Assembly (NCBI RefSeq): GCF_944384735.1
Contig: NZ_CALWUN010000010.1
Coordinates: 1 to 44,415, forward strand
Source of the DNA: an uncultured Agathobaculum sp.
GTDB lineage: Bacteria; Bacillota; Clostridia; Oscillospirales; Butyricicoccaceae
Length of the DNA stretch: 44,415 nt
Reading direction: 5' to 3'
Part shown: positions 35,516 through 43,616 of the stretch, one piece after another
Numbering within the stretch: the stretch's first letter is position 1
Layout: the number at the start of each line of letters is the position of its first letter
The notes under the pieces: model-generated
The model's input: the letters and a program-made list of their open reading frames with translations, nothing else
Told to the model about the DNA's origin: nothing
Database searches by the model: none
Program-made: the position numbers and the translations under genes

Positions 35516-35539
35516 TATCCTTTTGCAACGCGGCGCGAC
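35516..35539 (+). other. attR: element/asnB right junction
   Basis: The arm tatccttttgcaacgcggc (35516-35534) is followed by gc, then GA (35537-35538), then CCGCAAGG of asnB. It mirrors attL exactly, including the 2-bp distance from arm to GA. Crossing over between the two GA dinucleotides would excise the element and give ...CTC GAC CGC AAG GAC..., in frame. Confidence 0.85.
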
Positions 35540-35971
35540 CGCAAGGACCGCATGAGCATGTATTCCGGTCTGGAAGTCCGCGTGCCGTTCTGCGACCACC
35601 GCATCGTCGAATATGCCTACAATATGCCGTGGGACTTCAAGGCGCTGGACGGCCGGGAAAAGGGCATCGTGCGCCGCGCCTTCGCGGGCGAGCTGCCGGA
35701 CGCGATCGTCCACCGCAAGAAAAGCCCCTACCCCAAGACCTTCCACCCAGCCTACACCCGCTTGTGCGCGGACTATGTGCGCCGCATTTTTGCCGACAGC
35801 GACTCCCCTGTGTCACGGCTGTTCAACCACGCGGCGGTCGAAGCGCTGATGGAGCGCCCGGAAAGCCTGTCCGAGCCGTGGTACGGCCAGCTGATGCGCA
35901 CGCCGCAGATTTTCGCCTATATCATCCAGCTCGACCGCTGGTTCCGCCGCTACCGCGTGCGGCTGGTGTGA
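35540..35971 (+). pseudogene. asnB: Asparagine synthetase AsnB, C-terminal part
   Basis: 143 codons plus stop that continue AsnB: RKDRMSMYSGLEVRVPF, CDHRIVEYAYNMPW, GREKGIVRRAF and HRKKSPYPKTF. These are conserved pieces of the synthetase domain that line the ATP/aspartate site. On their own they have no enzyme function. An ATG at 35552 could allow translation of 139 residues, but only a weak AAGGA is in front. It has the same orientation as the 5' part at 18269, so insertion, not inversion, separated them. The rejoined protein is 609 residues, the usual AsnB length. Confidence 0.9.
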
Positions 35972-35999
35972 CCATGCCGGTGCGGCGAACGCCGCCGCG

Positions 36000-36467
36000 T
36001 CAGCCGCACAGCGCGGCCAGCGCGCCGGTCACCAGACGGTGGTCATCCCGGTGGTCGGGCAGGCCGGAGACGCACACCGCGCCGATCACGCCCGTGCCGC
36101 GCACGCGGATCGGGAACCCGCCGCCGCCCGCGGCGTAATCGTCCGGCGGCAGCTTGCGGCTTTCGAGCGTTTCGCCGTTTGTCTCGAGCCACGCGAGGAA
36201 GTGCAGCGAGCTCATCTCCATCAGCTCGACCGAGCGGCGCTTGCGCGCGAGCCACAGTTCGCTGTCCGGCCGCGCGCCGTCCGGGAAATACCGGAACACG
36301 ACAAGGCCGTTGACCGTGATCTCGACCGCGACCGGGGCGGGCAGTTCCTTCGCATCCTCGATGATGCGCAGCCCGAGCGCGAGCGCATCCGCCCGCGAAA
36401 ACGACGCAAATTGCAGCTGTTCCTCCTCCTGCCCGCACTGCGCGAGCAGCTTTTCCATCTCCTGCAT
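36000..36467 (-). CDS. UPF0303/HbpS-GlcG-like protein (DUF336)
   Basis: 155-residue soluble protein of the UPF0303 group within the heme-degrading/HbpS-GlcG fold. Seen: a helical N terminus (EKLLAQCGQEEEQLQFASF), ADALALGLRIIEDAK (about 26), VAVEITVNGLVVFRYFPDG (about 46-64), and a C-terminal GGGFPIRVRGTGVIGAVCVSGLP (about 113-135), which is the family's glycine-rich strand region. Members are described as heme-binding or cofactor-binding, but no function is proven for this group. It is convergent with the rejoined asnB end, 28 bp away, and transcribed away from the downstream cluster. Confidence 0.8.
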   Translation of the reverse strand: MQEMEKLLAQCGQEEEQLQFASFSRADALALGLRIIEDAKELPAPVAVEITVNGLVVFRYFPDGARPDSELWLARKRRSVELMEMSSLHFLAWLETNGETLESRKLPPDDYAAGGGGFPIRVRGTGVIGAVCVSGLPDHRDDHRLVTGALAALCG

Positions 36468-36541
36468 ACCCTGTTCCTGCCTTTCGGTGTTTTATGACAT
36501 TATACGCCTTTTTCACCCCTGTTGACAAGGAGGTTTTGCCC

Positions 36542-36979
36542 ATGCCTACCCCTTCCGACGACTCGGCTGAGCTGCGCGTCGTCGTCACGACCGCGCGCGG
36601 CGCGCTGCCCGTTGAGGGCGCGTCGGTCACGGTGTCGACTGCGGCCGACGAGACCGGCGCGCGTGAGCTGCTCTATGCCGTCACGACCGATTCCGGCGGC
36701 ATGACGCCGCCCATGTCGCTGCCCACCCCGCCGCGCGCCAATTCCATGACGCCGGACGGCGGCCTGCCCTATGCGGTCTACACGGTCGAGGTCGCCCACC
36801 CGGGCTTTACGCCCGGGTCCGCCCTGCATGTGACCATGTTCTCGGGCGTGCCCGCCGTGCTGCCGGTCGCGCTCACGCCGCTGCCCGAAAACCAGTCGTC
36901 CGCCCCCACCGACCTGACCGCGACCGGCGAGCCGCAGGTGCTCTACCACGCCGAACCCGACTTTGACCCAGAGGAGTGA
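36542..36979 (+). CDS. Carboxypeptidase regulatory-like (beta-sandwich) protein
   Basis: 145 residues. The centre (about 10-115) looks like a CarboxypepD_reg/Ig-type fold: ELRVVVTTARGALPVEGASV, VTTDSGGMTPPMSLP, then YAVYTVEVAHPGFTPG and a final strand AVLPVALTPLP. The C terminus is polar and acidic (FDPEE). No signal peptide or membrane helix is seen. A strong AAGGAGG 9 bp before the ATG, and only 6 bp between its stop and the next start, place it first in an operon with two peptidoglycan-binding proteins. It probably acts as an adhesion or scaffold domain. Function unknown. Confidence 0.75.
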   Translation: MPTPSDDSAELRVVVTTARGALPVEGASVTVSTAADETGARELLYAVTTDSGGMTPPMSLPTPPRANSMTPDGGLPYAVYTVEVAHPGFTPGSALHVTMFSGVPAVLPVALTPLPENQSSAPTDLTATGEPQVLYHAEPDFDPEE

Positions 36980-36985
36980 TGCGCT

Positions 36986-38410
36986 TTGCCCCAATCCCCG
37001 GTGACCATCCCGGAAACCATCACGGTGCATCTGGGCGTGCCCTCGTCGGACGCCCCCAACATCACCGTGCCCTTTGCCGACTACATCAAAAACGTCGCCT
37101 CGTCCGAAATCTACCCCACCTGGCCGGAGGAGGCCATCCGCGCCAACATCTATGCGCAGATCTCCTATGTGCTCAACCGCGTGTTCACCGAATGGTACCG
37201 CGCGCAGGGCTACGACTTTGATATCACCAACTCCACCCGGTACGACCAGTCCTTTGTGCCCGGACGCGGTATCTTTGAGAACATTTCGACCATTGTCGAC
37301 GACATGTTTAACAACTATCTGGTGCGCGGGGACAACATCGAGCCGCTGTTCGCGCAATACTGTAACGGCACGACGGTCACCTGCCCGGGCGGGCTGAGCC
37401 AGTGGGGCACGGTGCCGCTGGCCGAACAGGGCATGACAGCGGAGGAAATTGTGCGGTACTATTACGGGGACGACATCAACATTGTGCGCAACGCGCCGAT
37501 CGCGCCCAACCTCGGCGGCTCGTGGCCGGGCATCGCGTTCCGGCTGGGCGACGTGTCCGAGGAGGTGCGCATCATCCAGAACCGGCTCAACCGCATTTCG
37601 ACCAACTATCCCAACATCCCGAAAATCTATCCGGTCGACGGCATCTTCGACGCGGACACCGAACGCGCGGTACGCGCCTTCCAAAAGCAGTTCAACCTCG
37701 GCGTGGACGGCATTGTCGGCCGCGCGACGTGGTACCGCATCGCGTTCATCTACAACAACGTCAAGCGCCTGTCCGAGCTGGACAGCGAGGGCCTGCTGCT
37801 CGACGAGGTCTCGCGCCAGTTCCCCGAAACGCTGCGCGAGGGCGCGACCGGCCCCGGCGTGCAGCTGTTGCAGTATTTCCTCGCCATCGTGGGCGAGTAT
37901 TATGAGCAGCTGCCCCGCTGGCAGGCCGACCAGATCGACGGTATTTTCGGGCCGGGCACGCGCGCAGCCGTCGAGGCCTACCAGCGCATGATGGGGCTGA
38001 CGGTCGACGGCATCGTCGGCCGGAACACCTGGAACGCGCTGGTGTCGACCTACCAGTCCGTGCTGGCCGCCCAGCCCGACCAGGGCTTTCTGGATGAAGT
38101 CGCCGGCCTGCCCGACATTTTCCTCGTCGAAGGCATGCGCGGCGAGGCCGTGCGCGAGGCGCAGCAGCTGATCAACATCATCGCGCGCGGCTACCCGCAG
38201 GTGCCGTCCGTTGCGGTCGACGGCATTTTCGGCCCGGCGACGCGCAACGCCGTCTCGGTCATCCAGTCGATCGCCGGCCTGCCCGCAACCGGCGCGATCG
38301 GCCCGCTGACATGGGAAAACATGACGCTGCTTGCGCGCGACGTGCTGGCCGCGTCACAAACCAGCGAGGGACAGTATCCGGGCTACCCGGTCGGAGAGGA
38401 GGGCGCCTGA
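36986..38410 (+). CDS. SpoIID-like protein with three peptidoglycan-binding domains
   Basis: 474 residues. The N-terminal part (about 35-165) resembles the SpoIID domain: [20 protein letters not shown], the [12 protein letters not shown] stretch, and [22 protein letters not shown]. Three PG_binding_1 repeats follow (about 190-255, 285-350, 375-445), each ending [24 protein letters not shown] or [12 protein letters not shown] with the usual DGIxGxxTxxAV plan. The start is TTG at 36986, chosen because GAGGAG lies 9 bp upstream and no in-frame ATG is near. There is no signal peptide, which is odd for a cell-wall protein; it may act in the mother cell or be released at lysis. TGATG overlap with the next gene. 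Confidence 0.85.
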   Translation: MPQSPVTIPETITVHLGVPSSDAPNITVPFADYIKNVASSEIYPTWPEEAIRANIYAQISYVLNRVFTEWYRAQGYDFDITNSTRYDQSFVPGRGIFENISTIVDDMFNNYLVRGDNIEPLFAQYCNGTTVTCPGGLSQWGTVPLAEQGMTAEEIVRYYYGDDINIVRNAPIAPNLGGSWPGIAFRLGDVSEEVRIIQNRLNRISTNYPNIPKIYPVDGIFDADTERAVRAFQKQFNLGVDGIVGRATWYRIAFIYNNVKRLSELDSEGLLLDEVSRQFPETLREGATGPGVQLLQYFLAIVGEYYEQLPRWQADQIDGIFGPGTRAAVEAYQRMMGLTVDGIVGRNTWNALVSTYQSVLAAQPDQGFLDEVAGLPDIFLVEGMRGEAVREAQQLINIIARGYPQVPSVAVDGIFGPATRNAVSVIQSIAGLPATGAIGPLTWENMTLLARDVLAASQTSEGQYPGYPVGEEGA

Positions 38411-38952
38411 TGTATACCGAAAGCCAGCGCCGCACGCATATCTATGATTTGCAGCGCTTTCTGCGCCGTATCCAGCAGGCACAGGGCGCGCCGCAGCCGC
38501 TCGCGCCCGACGGCATCTTCGGCGCGGAGACCGCGGCCGCCGTGCGCGATTTCCAGCGCCGGAACCGCCTGCCCGTGACCGGCACAGCGGATTTTGCCAC
38601 ATGGTCGGCCATCTATGCCGCCTATCTGGCGCTTACCGGCGGCGATGCGCTGCCGCCCGCGGTTGCGTTTTTCCCGCCCGCCGCCGCGGCCACGCTGTCG
38701 CCCGGCGATAAGGGGCCGAGCGTGTTCGTTTTGCAGCTGATGCTGGGCACGGCCGCGCCGCATTTCGACAGCGTCCTGCCCGTGCCGCTGACCGGCGAAT
38801 ACGACGCGGACACCGAGGCGGGCATCCGCGCCGCGCAGGGCTGGTTCCGCCTGCCCGCGACCGGTATCACCGACCGCGCGACGTGGTCGGCGCTGACGCT
38901 GCTGCACAACAGCCTGTTCGACCGCACGCCGCTTGCGTGGCAGCTGGAATAA
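38410..38952 (+). CDS. Protein with two peptidoglycan-binding domains
   Basis: 180 residues with two PG_binding_1 domains: about 10-75 (DLQRFLRRIQQ..., DGIFGAETAAAVRDFQ) and about 97-170 (SVFVLQLML..., GEYDADTEAGIRAAQ). These domains bind murein in spore cortex-lytic and wall enzymes; no catalytic domain is attached. No signal peptide. Its ATG overlaps the stop of the upstream SpoIID-like gene (TGATG), and a bidirectional terminator ends the operon. It probably forms a complex with, or duplicates the binding part of, its neighbour. Confidence 0.82.
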   Translation: MYTESQRRTHIYDLQRFLRRIQQAQGAPQPLAPDGIFGAETAAAVRDFQRRNRLPVTGTADFATWSAIYAAYLALTGGDALPPAVAFFPPAAAATLSPGDKGPSVFVLQLMLGTAAPHFDSVLPVPLTGEYDADTEAGIRAAQGWFRLPATGITDRATWSALTLLHNSLFDRTPLAWQLE

Positions 38953-38955
38953 TGC

Positions 38956-38985
38956 AAAAAAGGACGCCCCAAGGCGTCCTTTTTT
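38956..38985. terminator. Bidirectional terminator
   Basis: Thirteen-bp stem AAAAAAGGACGCC/GGCGTCCTTTTTT with a 4-nt loop between two convergent units (stop at 38952 and stop at 38995). Confidence 0.9.
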
Positions 38986-38994
38986 CGTTGGATG

Positions 38995-40188
38995 TTATTC
39001 TGCGGTTTCGGAAGTTTCGGTGCCGCCGTCCGTTGCAGCGACATCGGCGTCTTCCGTTGCAACGTCATCGGTCGCAGCCTCGTCCGTCGCGTCACGCGCT
39101 GCGTCCTGCGCGTCGAGCACGGCCTTGACGTCCGCGTATACATAGTCGCGCACGTTCTGGTAGGTGATCTCGTCGAACACCTCTGTGGTCTGCACCTCGG
39201 CCTCCTGCATCCACTGGTCGAGCAGGTCGTCCATCGTGCCGACAGACATGGTAACCAGCAGCCCCTTATAGTTTTCGAACTGGCCGTCTACGTCGAGCGG
39301 CTCGCGCTTGATGATGTGATAGCCGTAATCCGACTGCACTAGGCCGGAAACCTCGCCCTCGCCGAGCGCCTTGGCCGCGTCATAGAAAGAAGTGACCATC
39401 TCGCCCTCGGTAAAGATGTAACCGTCCGGGTTGCCTGTCAGGCCGGGGTCCTCGCTGTACTCGTTCATCAGCGTATCAAAGTCCTCCCCCGCGTTGATGC
39501 GATCGAGGATGGCCTGTGCCTCGGCCTTGGCTTCCGCGTCCGTGCGGAGGGTCTCGCCGGTGGTCGAGTCCACGGTCGAGATCAGGATGTGCTTGGCCGA
39601 CAGGTAGTTATCCGCAAAATACTGGCGCAGCTCGTCGTCGCTCGGCACATTGACGCCGTTTTCCCCGAAATAATAATCGTTCAGCGCCTGATAGCACTGG
39701 CTGATGTACACAAAATTGGTGTAGCTCTCGTCCGTGAAGCCGAAGCTGCCCACCTGACTCAGGTAGCCGTCATAGCCCAGCATATCGATGGTGTCCTGCC
39801 GCAGCTGCCCCATCTCTTTTTCCTGATTGTAGTTCATCTTGAGGCCCAGCTCGTTGAACTTTTGCAGCACGACGCGCGCATAGACCGACTGGTCCTTTGC
39901 CGCCGCAGGCATGGACGAACCCAGCGTCGCCGCCGCATACTCGTCGTCCCACACGTTGCTCATGCCAAACTGCGCATACATATTGGCGTAATACATCATA
40001 TTGTACAGCATATAGCCCGCATATTCGTCCGCGCGCACCTCGTCGCCGTTGACCGTCAGCACGACCGGCGCGTCGGTGACGGGCTGCTCGTACCGGATGG
40101 TCATGCTGTCGACGCCCCAAATGGTGCCGCCCATGACGACTGCCAGCATCACAACCAGCGCCACCGCGCGCTGCATCATTTTGCTCAT
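38995..40188 (-). CDS. PrsA-like foldase/peptidyl-prolyl isomerase
   Basis: 397-residue exported protein. Residues about 5-27 form a signal/anchor helix (RAVALVVMLAVVMGGTIWGV); there is no lipobox Cys, so it is a membrane-anchored rather than a lipoprotein form. The SurA_N-like helical domain (about 40-190) is followed by a parvulin PpiC domain (about 195-310) with AKHILIS, AILDRINAGEDFDTLMNEYSED (as INAGEDFDTLMNEYSED), and YGYHIIKRE, the family signatures. The tail (about 360-397) is Asp/Ala/Thr-rich and low in complexity. It should assist folding outside the membrane. AAGGAG precedes the start at 40188. Single-gene unit. Confidence 0.87.
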   Translation of the reverse strand: MSKMMQRAVALVVMLAVVMGGTIWGVDSMTIRYEQPVTDAPVVLTVNGDEVRADEYAGYMLYNMMYYANMYAQFGMSNVWDDEYAAATLGSSMPAAAKDQSVYARVVLQKFNELGLKMNYNQEKEMGQLRQDTIDMLGYDGYLSQVGSFGFTDESYTNFVYISQCYQALNDYYFGENGVNVPSDDELRQYFADNYLSAKHILISTVDSTTGETLRTDAEAKAEAQAILDRINAGEDFDTLMNEYSEDPGLTGNPDGYIFTEGEMVTSFYDAAKALGEGEVSGLVQSDYGYHIIKREPLDVDGQFENYKGLLVTMSVGTMDDLLDQWMQEAEVQTTEVFDEITYQNVRDYVYADVKAVLDAQDAARDATDEAATDDVATEDADVAATDGGTETSETAE

Positions 40189-40299
40189 ATCAAGACACTC
40201 CTTATTGTGTAATCTGAACAGACTTTTAACAGTATAGCACTTTTTCTGCGCCGATACAAGCAAAATCACAAAAACGTCACAAAGGGACGCCGCAGCAAA

Positions 40300-40330
40300 A
40301 AGCCGGCGCTGCATACCGCAGCGTCGGCTT
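40300..40330 (-). terminator. Terminator of the WecC-like gene
   Basis: Stem AGCCGGCGCTG/CAGCGTCGGCT with one mismatch and a short loop, T run on the minus strand, 12 bp past the stop. Confidence 0.75.
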
Positions 40331-40341
40331 GGGGCTGTCAT

Positions 40342-41544
40342 TTATTCCATCAGGCCGACGCAGTCGTAATACGGCTTTGCGGCGATCTTGTCCTTGTTCT
40401 CCTTGAAGAGCGTGTGGCCGAGCGTGACGACCAAATAATCCGCCTTGGCGAGCACTTCGTCAAAGGACACGTTCTCAATGCCCTGCACCTCGCTGTCCTT
40501 GGCGAACGGCTCGCAGGCCAGCACCTTGACGCCCTTTTCCTGCAAAATGTGGCACAGCTCGATCGAGGGCGACTCGCGCAGGTCGTCGACGTCCGGCTTG
40601 TAGCTCAGGCCGAGCACGCCGACCGTGTCGGTGACCTTGGCCAGCTTGGACACGACCTTTTCCGCGACAAAGCGCGGCTTGTTCTCGTTGCGCTCGCGCG
40701 CGGCGAGAATGACCTTGGCCTCGGCCGGGAACTGCTCATAGATGAACCACGGGTCGACCGCGATGCAGTGGCCGCCGACGCCGACGCCCGGGGTCAGGAT
40801 ATTGACGCGCGGGTGGCAGTTAGCGAGCTTGATCAGCTCAAACACGTCGATACCCATCTTGTCGCAGATGACCGACAGCTCGTTCGCGTATGCAATATTG
40901 ACATCGCGGAAGGTATTCTCGGTCAGCTTGCACATCTCGGCGGTCAGGTCGTCGGTCTTGTGCACGACGCCCTTCTCGAGCACCTTTTCATAGATGGACG
41001 CGGCCATCTCAGCAGCTTCCGGCGTGCGCGCGCCGACAATGCGGTCGTTGTTCTTGAGCTCATACATCATGTTGCCCGGGATGACGCGCTCCGGGCAGTG
41101 CGCGACGTGGATCTTGTCCATGTCGATGCCGGACTCCTCGGAGAGCACGCGCGCGAGCATCTCGCTCGTGTGCGGCGGCACGGTCGACTCGAGGATGACC
41201 AGATTGGACGGCTCGAGCAGCTTGCCCGCCATGCGGCCGGCGGACTCGACGTACTTGAGGTCAGCCTTGTGACTGCCGGTCTCGTCCTGATAGAACGGGG
41301 TGGGCACGGCGATGTAGAACACATCGGACTTACCCAGCTCGCTCGAGAAATGCAGGTGGCCGTGCGAAACGGCGGTCTCGAACGCCTGCTGCAAACCGGG
41401 CTCGACGATGTGGATATGCCCGCCCTGCAGCGTTTCGATCGTTTTTTCGTTCACGTCAAAGCCGCAGACCTCAAAACCGGCTTCGGCCAGCGTAATAGCG
41501 GTCGGCAGGCCGATATAGCCCAGACCCATGACAGTAATTTTCAT
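40342..41544 (-). CDS. wecC: UDP-N-acetyl-D-mannosamine dehydrogenase-like protein
   Basis: 400-residue NAD-dependent nucleotide-sugar dehydrogenase, oxidising C6 of a UDP-sugar twice to make a uronic acid for surface polysaccharide. Domains in order: NAD-binding Rossmann fold (MKITVMGLGYIGLPTA, residues 1-16), central helical domain with LTENTFRDVNIAYANEL (about 207), the catalytic Cys in GVGVGGHCIAVDPWFIY (about 251-267), and the C-terminal UDP-binding domain with LGLSYKPDVDDLRESPS (about 315). GHCIAVDPWFI resembles WecC/MnaA-partner enzymes more than UDP-glucose dehydrogenase; the substrate is an inference. No other polysaccharide gene is adjacent. Ends at a terminator. Confidence 0.88.
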   Translation of the reverse strand: MKITVMGLGYIGLPTAITLAEAGFEVCGFDVNEKTIETLQGGHIHIVEPGLQQAFETAVSHGHLHFSSELGKSDVFYIAVPTPFYQDETGSHKADLKYVESAGRMAGKLLEPSNLVILESTVPPHTSEMLARVLSEESGIDMDKIHVAHCPERVIPGNMMYELKNNDRIVGARTPEAAEMAASIYEKVLEKGVVHKTDDLTAEMCKLTENTFRDVNIAYANELSVICDKMGIDVFELIKLANCHPRVNILTPGVGVGGHCIAVDPWFIYEQFPAEAKVILAARERNENKPRFVAEKVVSKLAKVTDTVGVLGLSYKPDVDDLRESPSIELCHILQEKGVKVLACEPFAKDSEVQGIENVSFDEVLAKADYLVVTLGHTLFKENKDKIAAKPYYDCVGLME

Positions 41545-41614
41545 AATTTCAAAACCTCTTTATCGACATTCTTTAATCATTATACCACTTTTTTCTCAGA
41601 ATTCAACGTAGTGT

Positions 41615-41643
41615 TTGAATTTTCCGCGCAAAGCGGCTATAAT
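41615..41643 (+). promoter_or_regulatory. Promoter of the serine acetyltransferase gene
   Basis: TTGAAT (41615-41620), 17-bp spacer, TATAAT (41638-41643), 45 bp before the ATG. The leader is too short for a T-box or S-box. Confidence 0.7.
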
Positions 41644-41688
41644 GGTTAGTGACCCGATTTCATACTGAAATGATAGGATGTAGGTATT

Positions 41689-42351
41689 ATGATCTTCAAG
41701 GGACTGCTCGACGACGCGCGCTCGATCCGCGACCGCGACCCGGCCGCGCGCACCACGCTCGAGGTCTTTCTGCTTTATCAGGGCTTTCACGCGCTTATCC
41801 TGCACCGGCAGGCGCACTGGCTGTACCAGCACAAGCGCTTTTTCCTCGCGCGCTGGCTGTCCCAGTTTGCGCGCCACCTGACCGGCATCGAGATCCACCC
41901 GGGCGCGACGATCGGCCGCCGCCTGTTCATCGATCACGGCATGGGCATCGTCATCGGCGAGACGGCCGAGATCGGCGACGACTGCACGATCTACCATGGC
42001 GTCACCCTCGGCGGCACTGGCCACGACACCGGCAAGCGCCACCCAACGATCGGCAACAACGTGCTGATCTCGACAGGCGCCAAGGTGCTCGGCCCGTTCC
42101 ACGTCGGCGACAACAGCCGCATCGGCGCGAACGCGGTCGTGCTGCAGGAGGTGCCGCCCAACTCGACGGTCGTCGGCATGAAGGCGCGCGTCGTCAAGAT
42201 CGACGGCCAGCGCGTGCCGTCCTACGACCTCGACCAAATCCACCTGCCCGACCCGCTCGCGCAGGAGCTGTGCCGCCTGCAACACCGCGTCTACGCCAAC
42301 GAGCAGAAGCTCCGGCGCGAGGAGCTGCGTGACCGCGAGGCGGACGAATAA
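41689..42351 (+). CDS. cysE: Serine O-acetyltransferase
   Basis: Makes O-acetylserine from serine and acetyl-CoA for cysteine synthesis. The 220 residues start with the short N-terminal helical domain of the EpsC/CysE form ([16 protein letters not shown]), then a left-handed beta helix of hexapeptide repeats: [35 protein letters not shown] (as [17 protein letters not shown], about 68-84), [10 protein letters not shown] (about 103) and [22 protein letters not shown]. His in DHGMG and in YHGVTLGG are the catalytic residues of the family. The tail after about 185 is helical and charged. Single-gene unit with promoter and terminator; cysK is not in the window. Confidence 0.95.
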   Translation: MIFKGLLDDARSIRDRDPAARTTLEVFLLYQGFHALILHRQAHWLYQHKRFFLARWLSQFARHLTGIEIHPGATIGRRLFIDHGMGIVIGETAEIGDDCTIYHGVTLGGTGHDTGKRHPTIGNNVLISTGAKVLGPFHVGDNSRIGANAVVLQEVPPNSTVVGMKARVVKIDGQRVPSYDLDQIHLPDPLAQELCRLQHRVYANEQKLRREELRDREADE

Positions 42352-42385
42352 CATGCGTTGCCGCACCCTTTGTCTGCCTGTATGC

Positions 42386-42420
42386 AAACAGCCATACCCC
42401 TCCCAGGGTATGGCTGTTTT
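42386..42420 (+). terminator. Terminator of cysE
   Basis: Perfect 14-bp stem AAACAGCCATACCC/GGGTATGGCTGTTT with a 6-nt loop, then a T. Confidence 0.9.
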
Positions 42421-42475
42421 GCTATCCTCTGAACTCTTTGTGCCAGGTCCCCCTGTATTTTTTCTTGACTTCTCA

Positions 42476-42504
42476 TTGACTTTTTGCTACAAAGGCGATA
42501 CGAT
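42476..42504 (+). promoter_or_regulatory. Promoter of the hypothetical gene at 42574
   Basis: TTGACT (42476-42481), 17-bp spacer, TACGAT (42499-42504), 69 bp before the GTG start. Confidence 0.5.
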
Positions 42505-42573
42505 CATGATGATGGCAAAACCGGTAAACGGCACATCCATCGAAACCGCAATGGATGATTCGGGGGGATCACA

Positions 42574-43209
42574 GTGAAAATCAGCATGAATGCAAATTAT
42601 TATCCGTATTTGCGCAATATTTCCCAAGCCAACACAGCTTTGCAGGCCGACCTGGCTTCGCAGCTCCGTTCCGACTATGCCAGCCGGTCACTCGACTGCG
42701 CCGAACCGGTTTATTGGATCGGCTCCACCGATGCGCTCGGCCAACCTTGTCAGGTTGGCGTCACACGGGAGGACATCCTCGCGCAGTACAAGGAATGGAA
42801 AGCCCAGCAGCCGCCGCTGGAGGTACCGAACCAAAACGGCTGGTCCAGCGCCAACATGAAATTCCTCGAGGAGCGGTATGGGGATTGCGGAGACCTGCCG
42901 GTTTTCCGGCGTTTTGAGTTGCTCGATGTCCTGAAGGAAATGAATATTTTAGACGGGCAGGGATTGCAGGCAAAACTATTCCCGTCAAAAATCATAACAA
43001 CCGACCCATCCTCCTTCCGCTGCTCAGGCCATGAGCTGCCCGATGGATCGTGGCTTGCATTGGGGGAAGATGGGACGCAGACCGTTTTTTCCAGCCGGGA
43101 GGCATGGGAAAACGCAGAATTTACAGAGCAGTTTTGGGGGGATTCCCCGCTCAAGGATTTCTACACATTAGAGGACGTACTCAACTGGGTAGAAGGCAGT
43201 AAACCGTGA
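42574..43209 (+). CDS. Hypothetical protein (211 aa)
   Basis: No family recognised. It starts with GTG at 42574 (GGGGGA upstream); ATG at 42586 is the next choice. The N-terminal segment KISMNANYYPYLRNISQA resembles the short helical start of several Clostridia proteins of unknown role. The middle is charged and helical (TREDILAQYKEWKAQQ at about 64, FLEERYGDCG, FELLDVLKEMNILD). There is no signal peptide, membrane helix or metal motif. Lower GC than its neighbours upstream, and it lies at the border of the mobile-element remnant, so it may be an acquired gene. Confidence 0.7.
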   Translation: MKISMNANYYPYLRNISQANTALQADLASQLRSDYASRSLDCAEPVYWIGSTDALGQPCQVGVTREDILAQYKEWKAQQPPLEVPNQNGWSSANMKFLEERYGDCGDLPVFRRFELLDVLKEMNILDGQGLQAKLFPSKIITTDPSSFRCSGHELPDGSWLALGEDGTQTVFSSREAWENAEFTEQFWGDSPLKDFYTLEDVLNWVEGSKP

Positions 43210-43616
43210 CCACCATCGCAACGCGAACGGTTCTTGAAAAGAGGACTCTTTCCGTTTTGGTGAACGCCGATAAGGAAGTATCAAAAACACACTAACTTAA
43301 CGGCTGACAAACAGGGTTGCCAAAATGAACCGGCGTGTTATTTCACAATGAAATGGCACGCTGGTTTTCTACGCATTTCAAACCGCACTTGCAAGGGTAA
43401 GGATAGTAAGATGCTTCCGGCGCTCCAACCACGCCAGAAAGCTCCGGTAACATCGGATTTTTCTACCCTCTAAATGCGTAGGTACAAACGTCATAATAGC
43501 AGTGGGCGCAAGCGGATTTCTGCTTGCGCCCGCTTAATACCACACAGCAAAGACGGAGGAAGCCGTCAAGGGCGCGGAGCGTTCATCTCGACCCTTGACG
43601 GCTTCCTTTGTCTTTG
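43210..43616. repeat. Non-coding region with three hairpins beside a conjugative-element remnant
   Basis: No gene is visible in these 407 bp. Inverted repeats: 43328-43337/43357-43366 (AACCGGCGTG, one mismatch, with inner TTTCA/TGAAA), 43504-43513/43522-43531 (GGGCGCAAGC, perfect), and a long nested one, 43546-43554/43610-43618 (AGCAAAGAC) around 43558-43572/43592-43606 (GGAAGCCGTCAAGGG). The last overlaps the stop of the HTH gene and probably terminates it. Confidence 0.6.

Larger units (their letters stand above)
19666..35538. mobile_element. 15.87-kb serine-recombinase integrative element in asnB
   Basis: Limits are defined by the two asnB halves, by the GA dinucleotides at 19664-19665 and 35537-35538, and by perfect 19-bp inverted arms at 19668-19686 and 35516-35534. 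The circle junction would read arm-gc-GA-ag-arm, a symmetric attP; the empty site would read CTGCTC-GA-CCGCAAGG within intact asnB. Contents: two c-di-GMP signalling genes, a 41-aa ORF, a 520-aa large serine recombinase, mocA, three molybdenum hydroxylase genes, marR-MATE, an IS200-type element, a nucleobase permease and xpt. No conjugation, replication or phage structural genes are seen, so it would be non-conjugative or mobilised in trans. That the recombinase lies centrally rather than at an end is unusual. GC content looks like the surrounding chromosome. Confidence 0.85.

Noticed and set aside
19664-35538. Inversion of the 15.9-kb segment as the cause of the asnB split
   Set aside because: The inverted 19-bp arms suggest inversion at first, but both asnB halves lie on the same strand, and inverting the segment would not join them. 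Insertion with GA crossover explains frame and orientation.
35393-35746. Minus-strand ORF across attR (117 aa)
   Set aside because: It crosses the element junction and lies opposite the conserved asnB C-terminal frame; no RBS or homology.
41643-41689. T-box or SAM riboswitch before cysE
   Set aside because: Only 45 bp lie between the -10 box and the start codon, too short for either.
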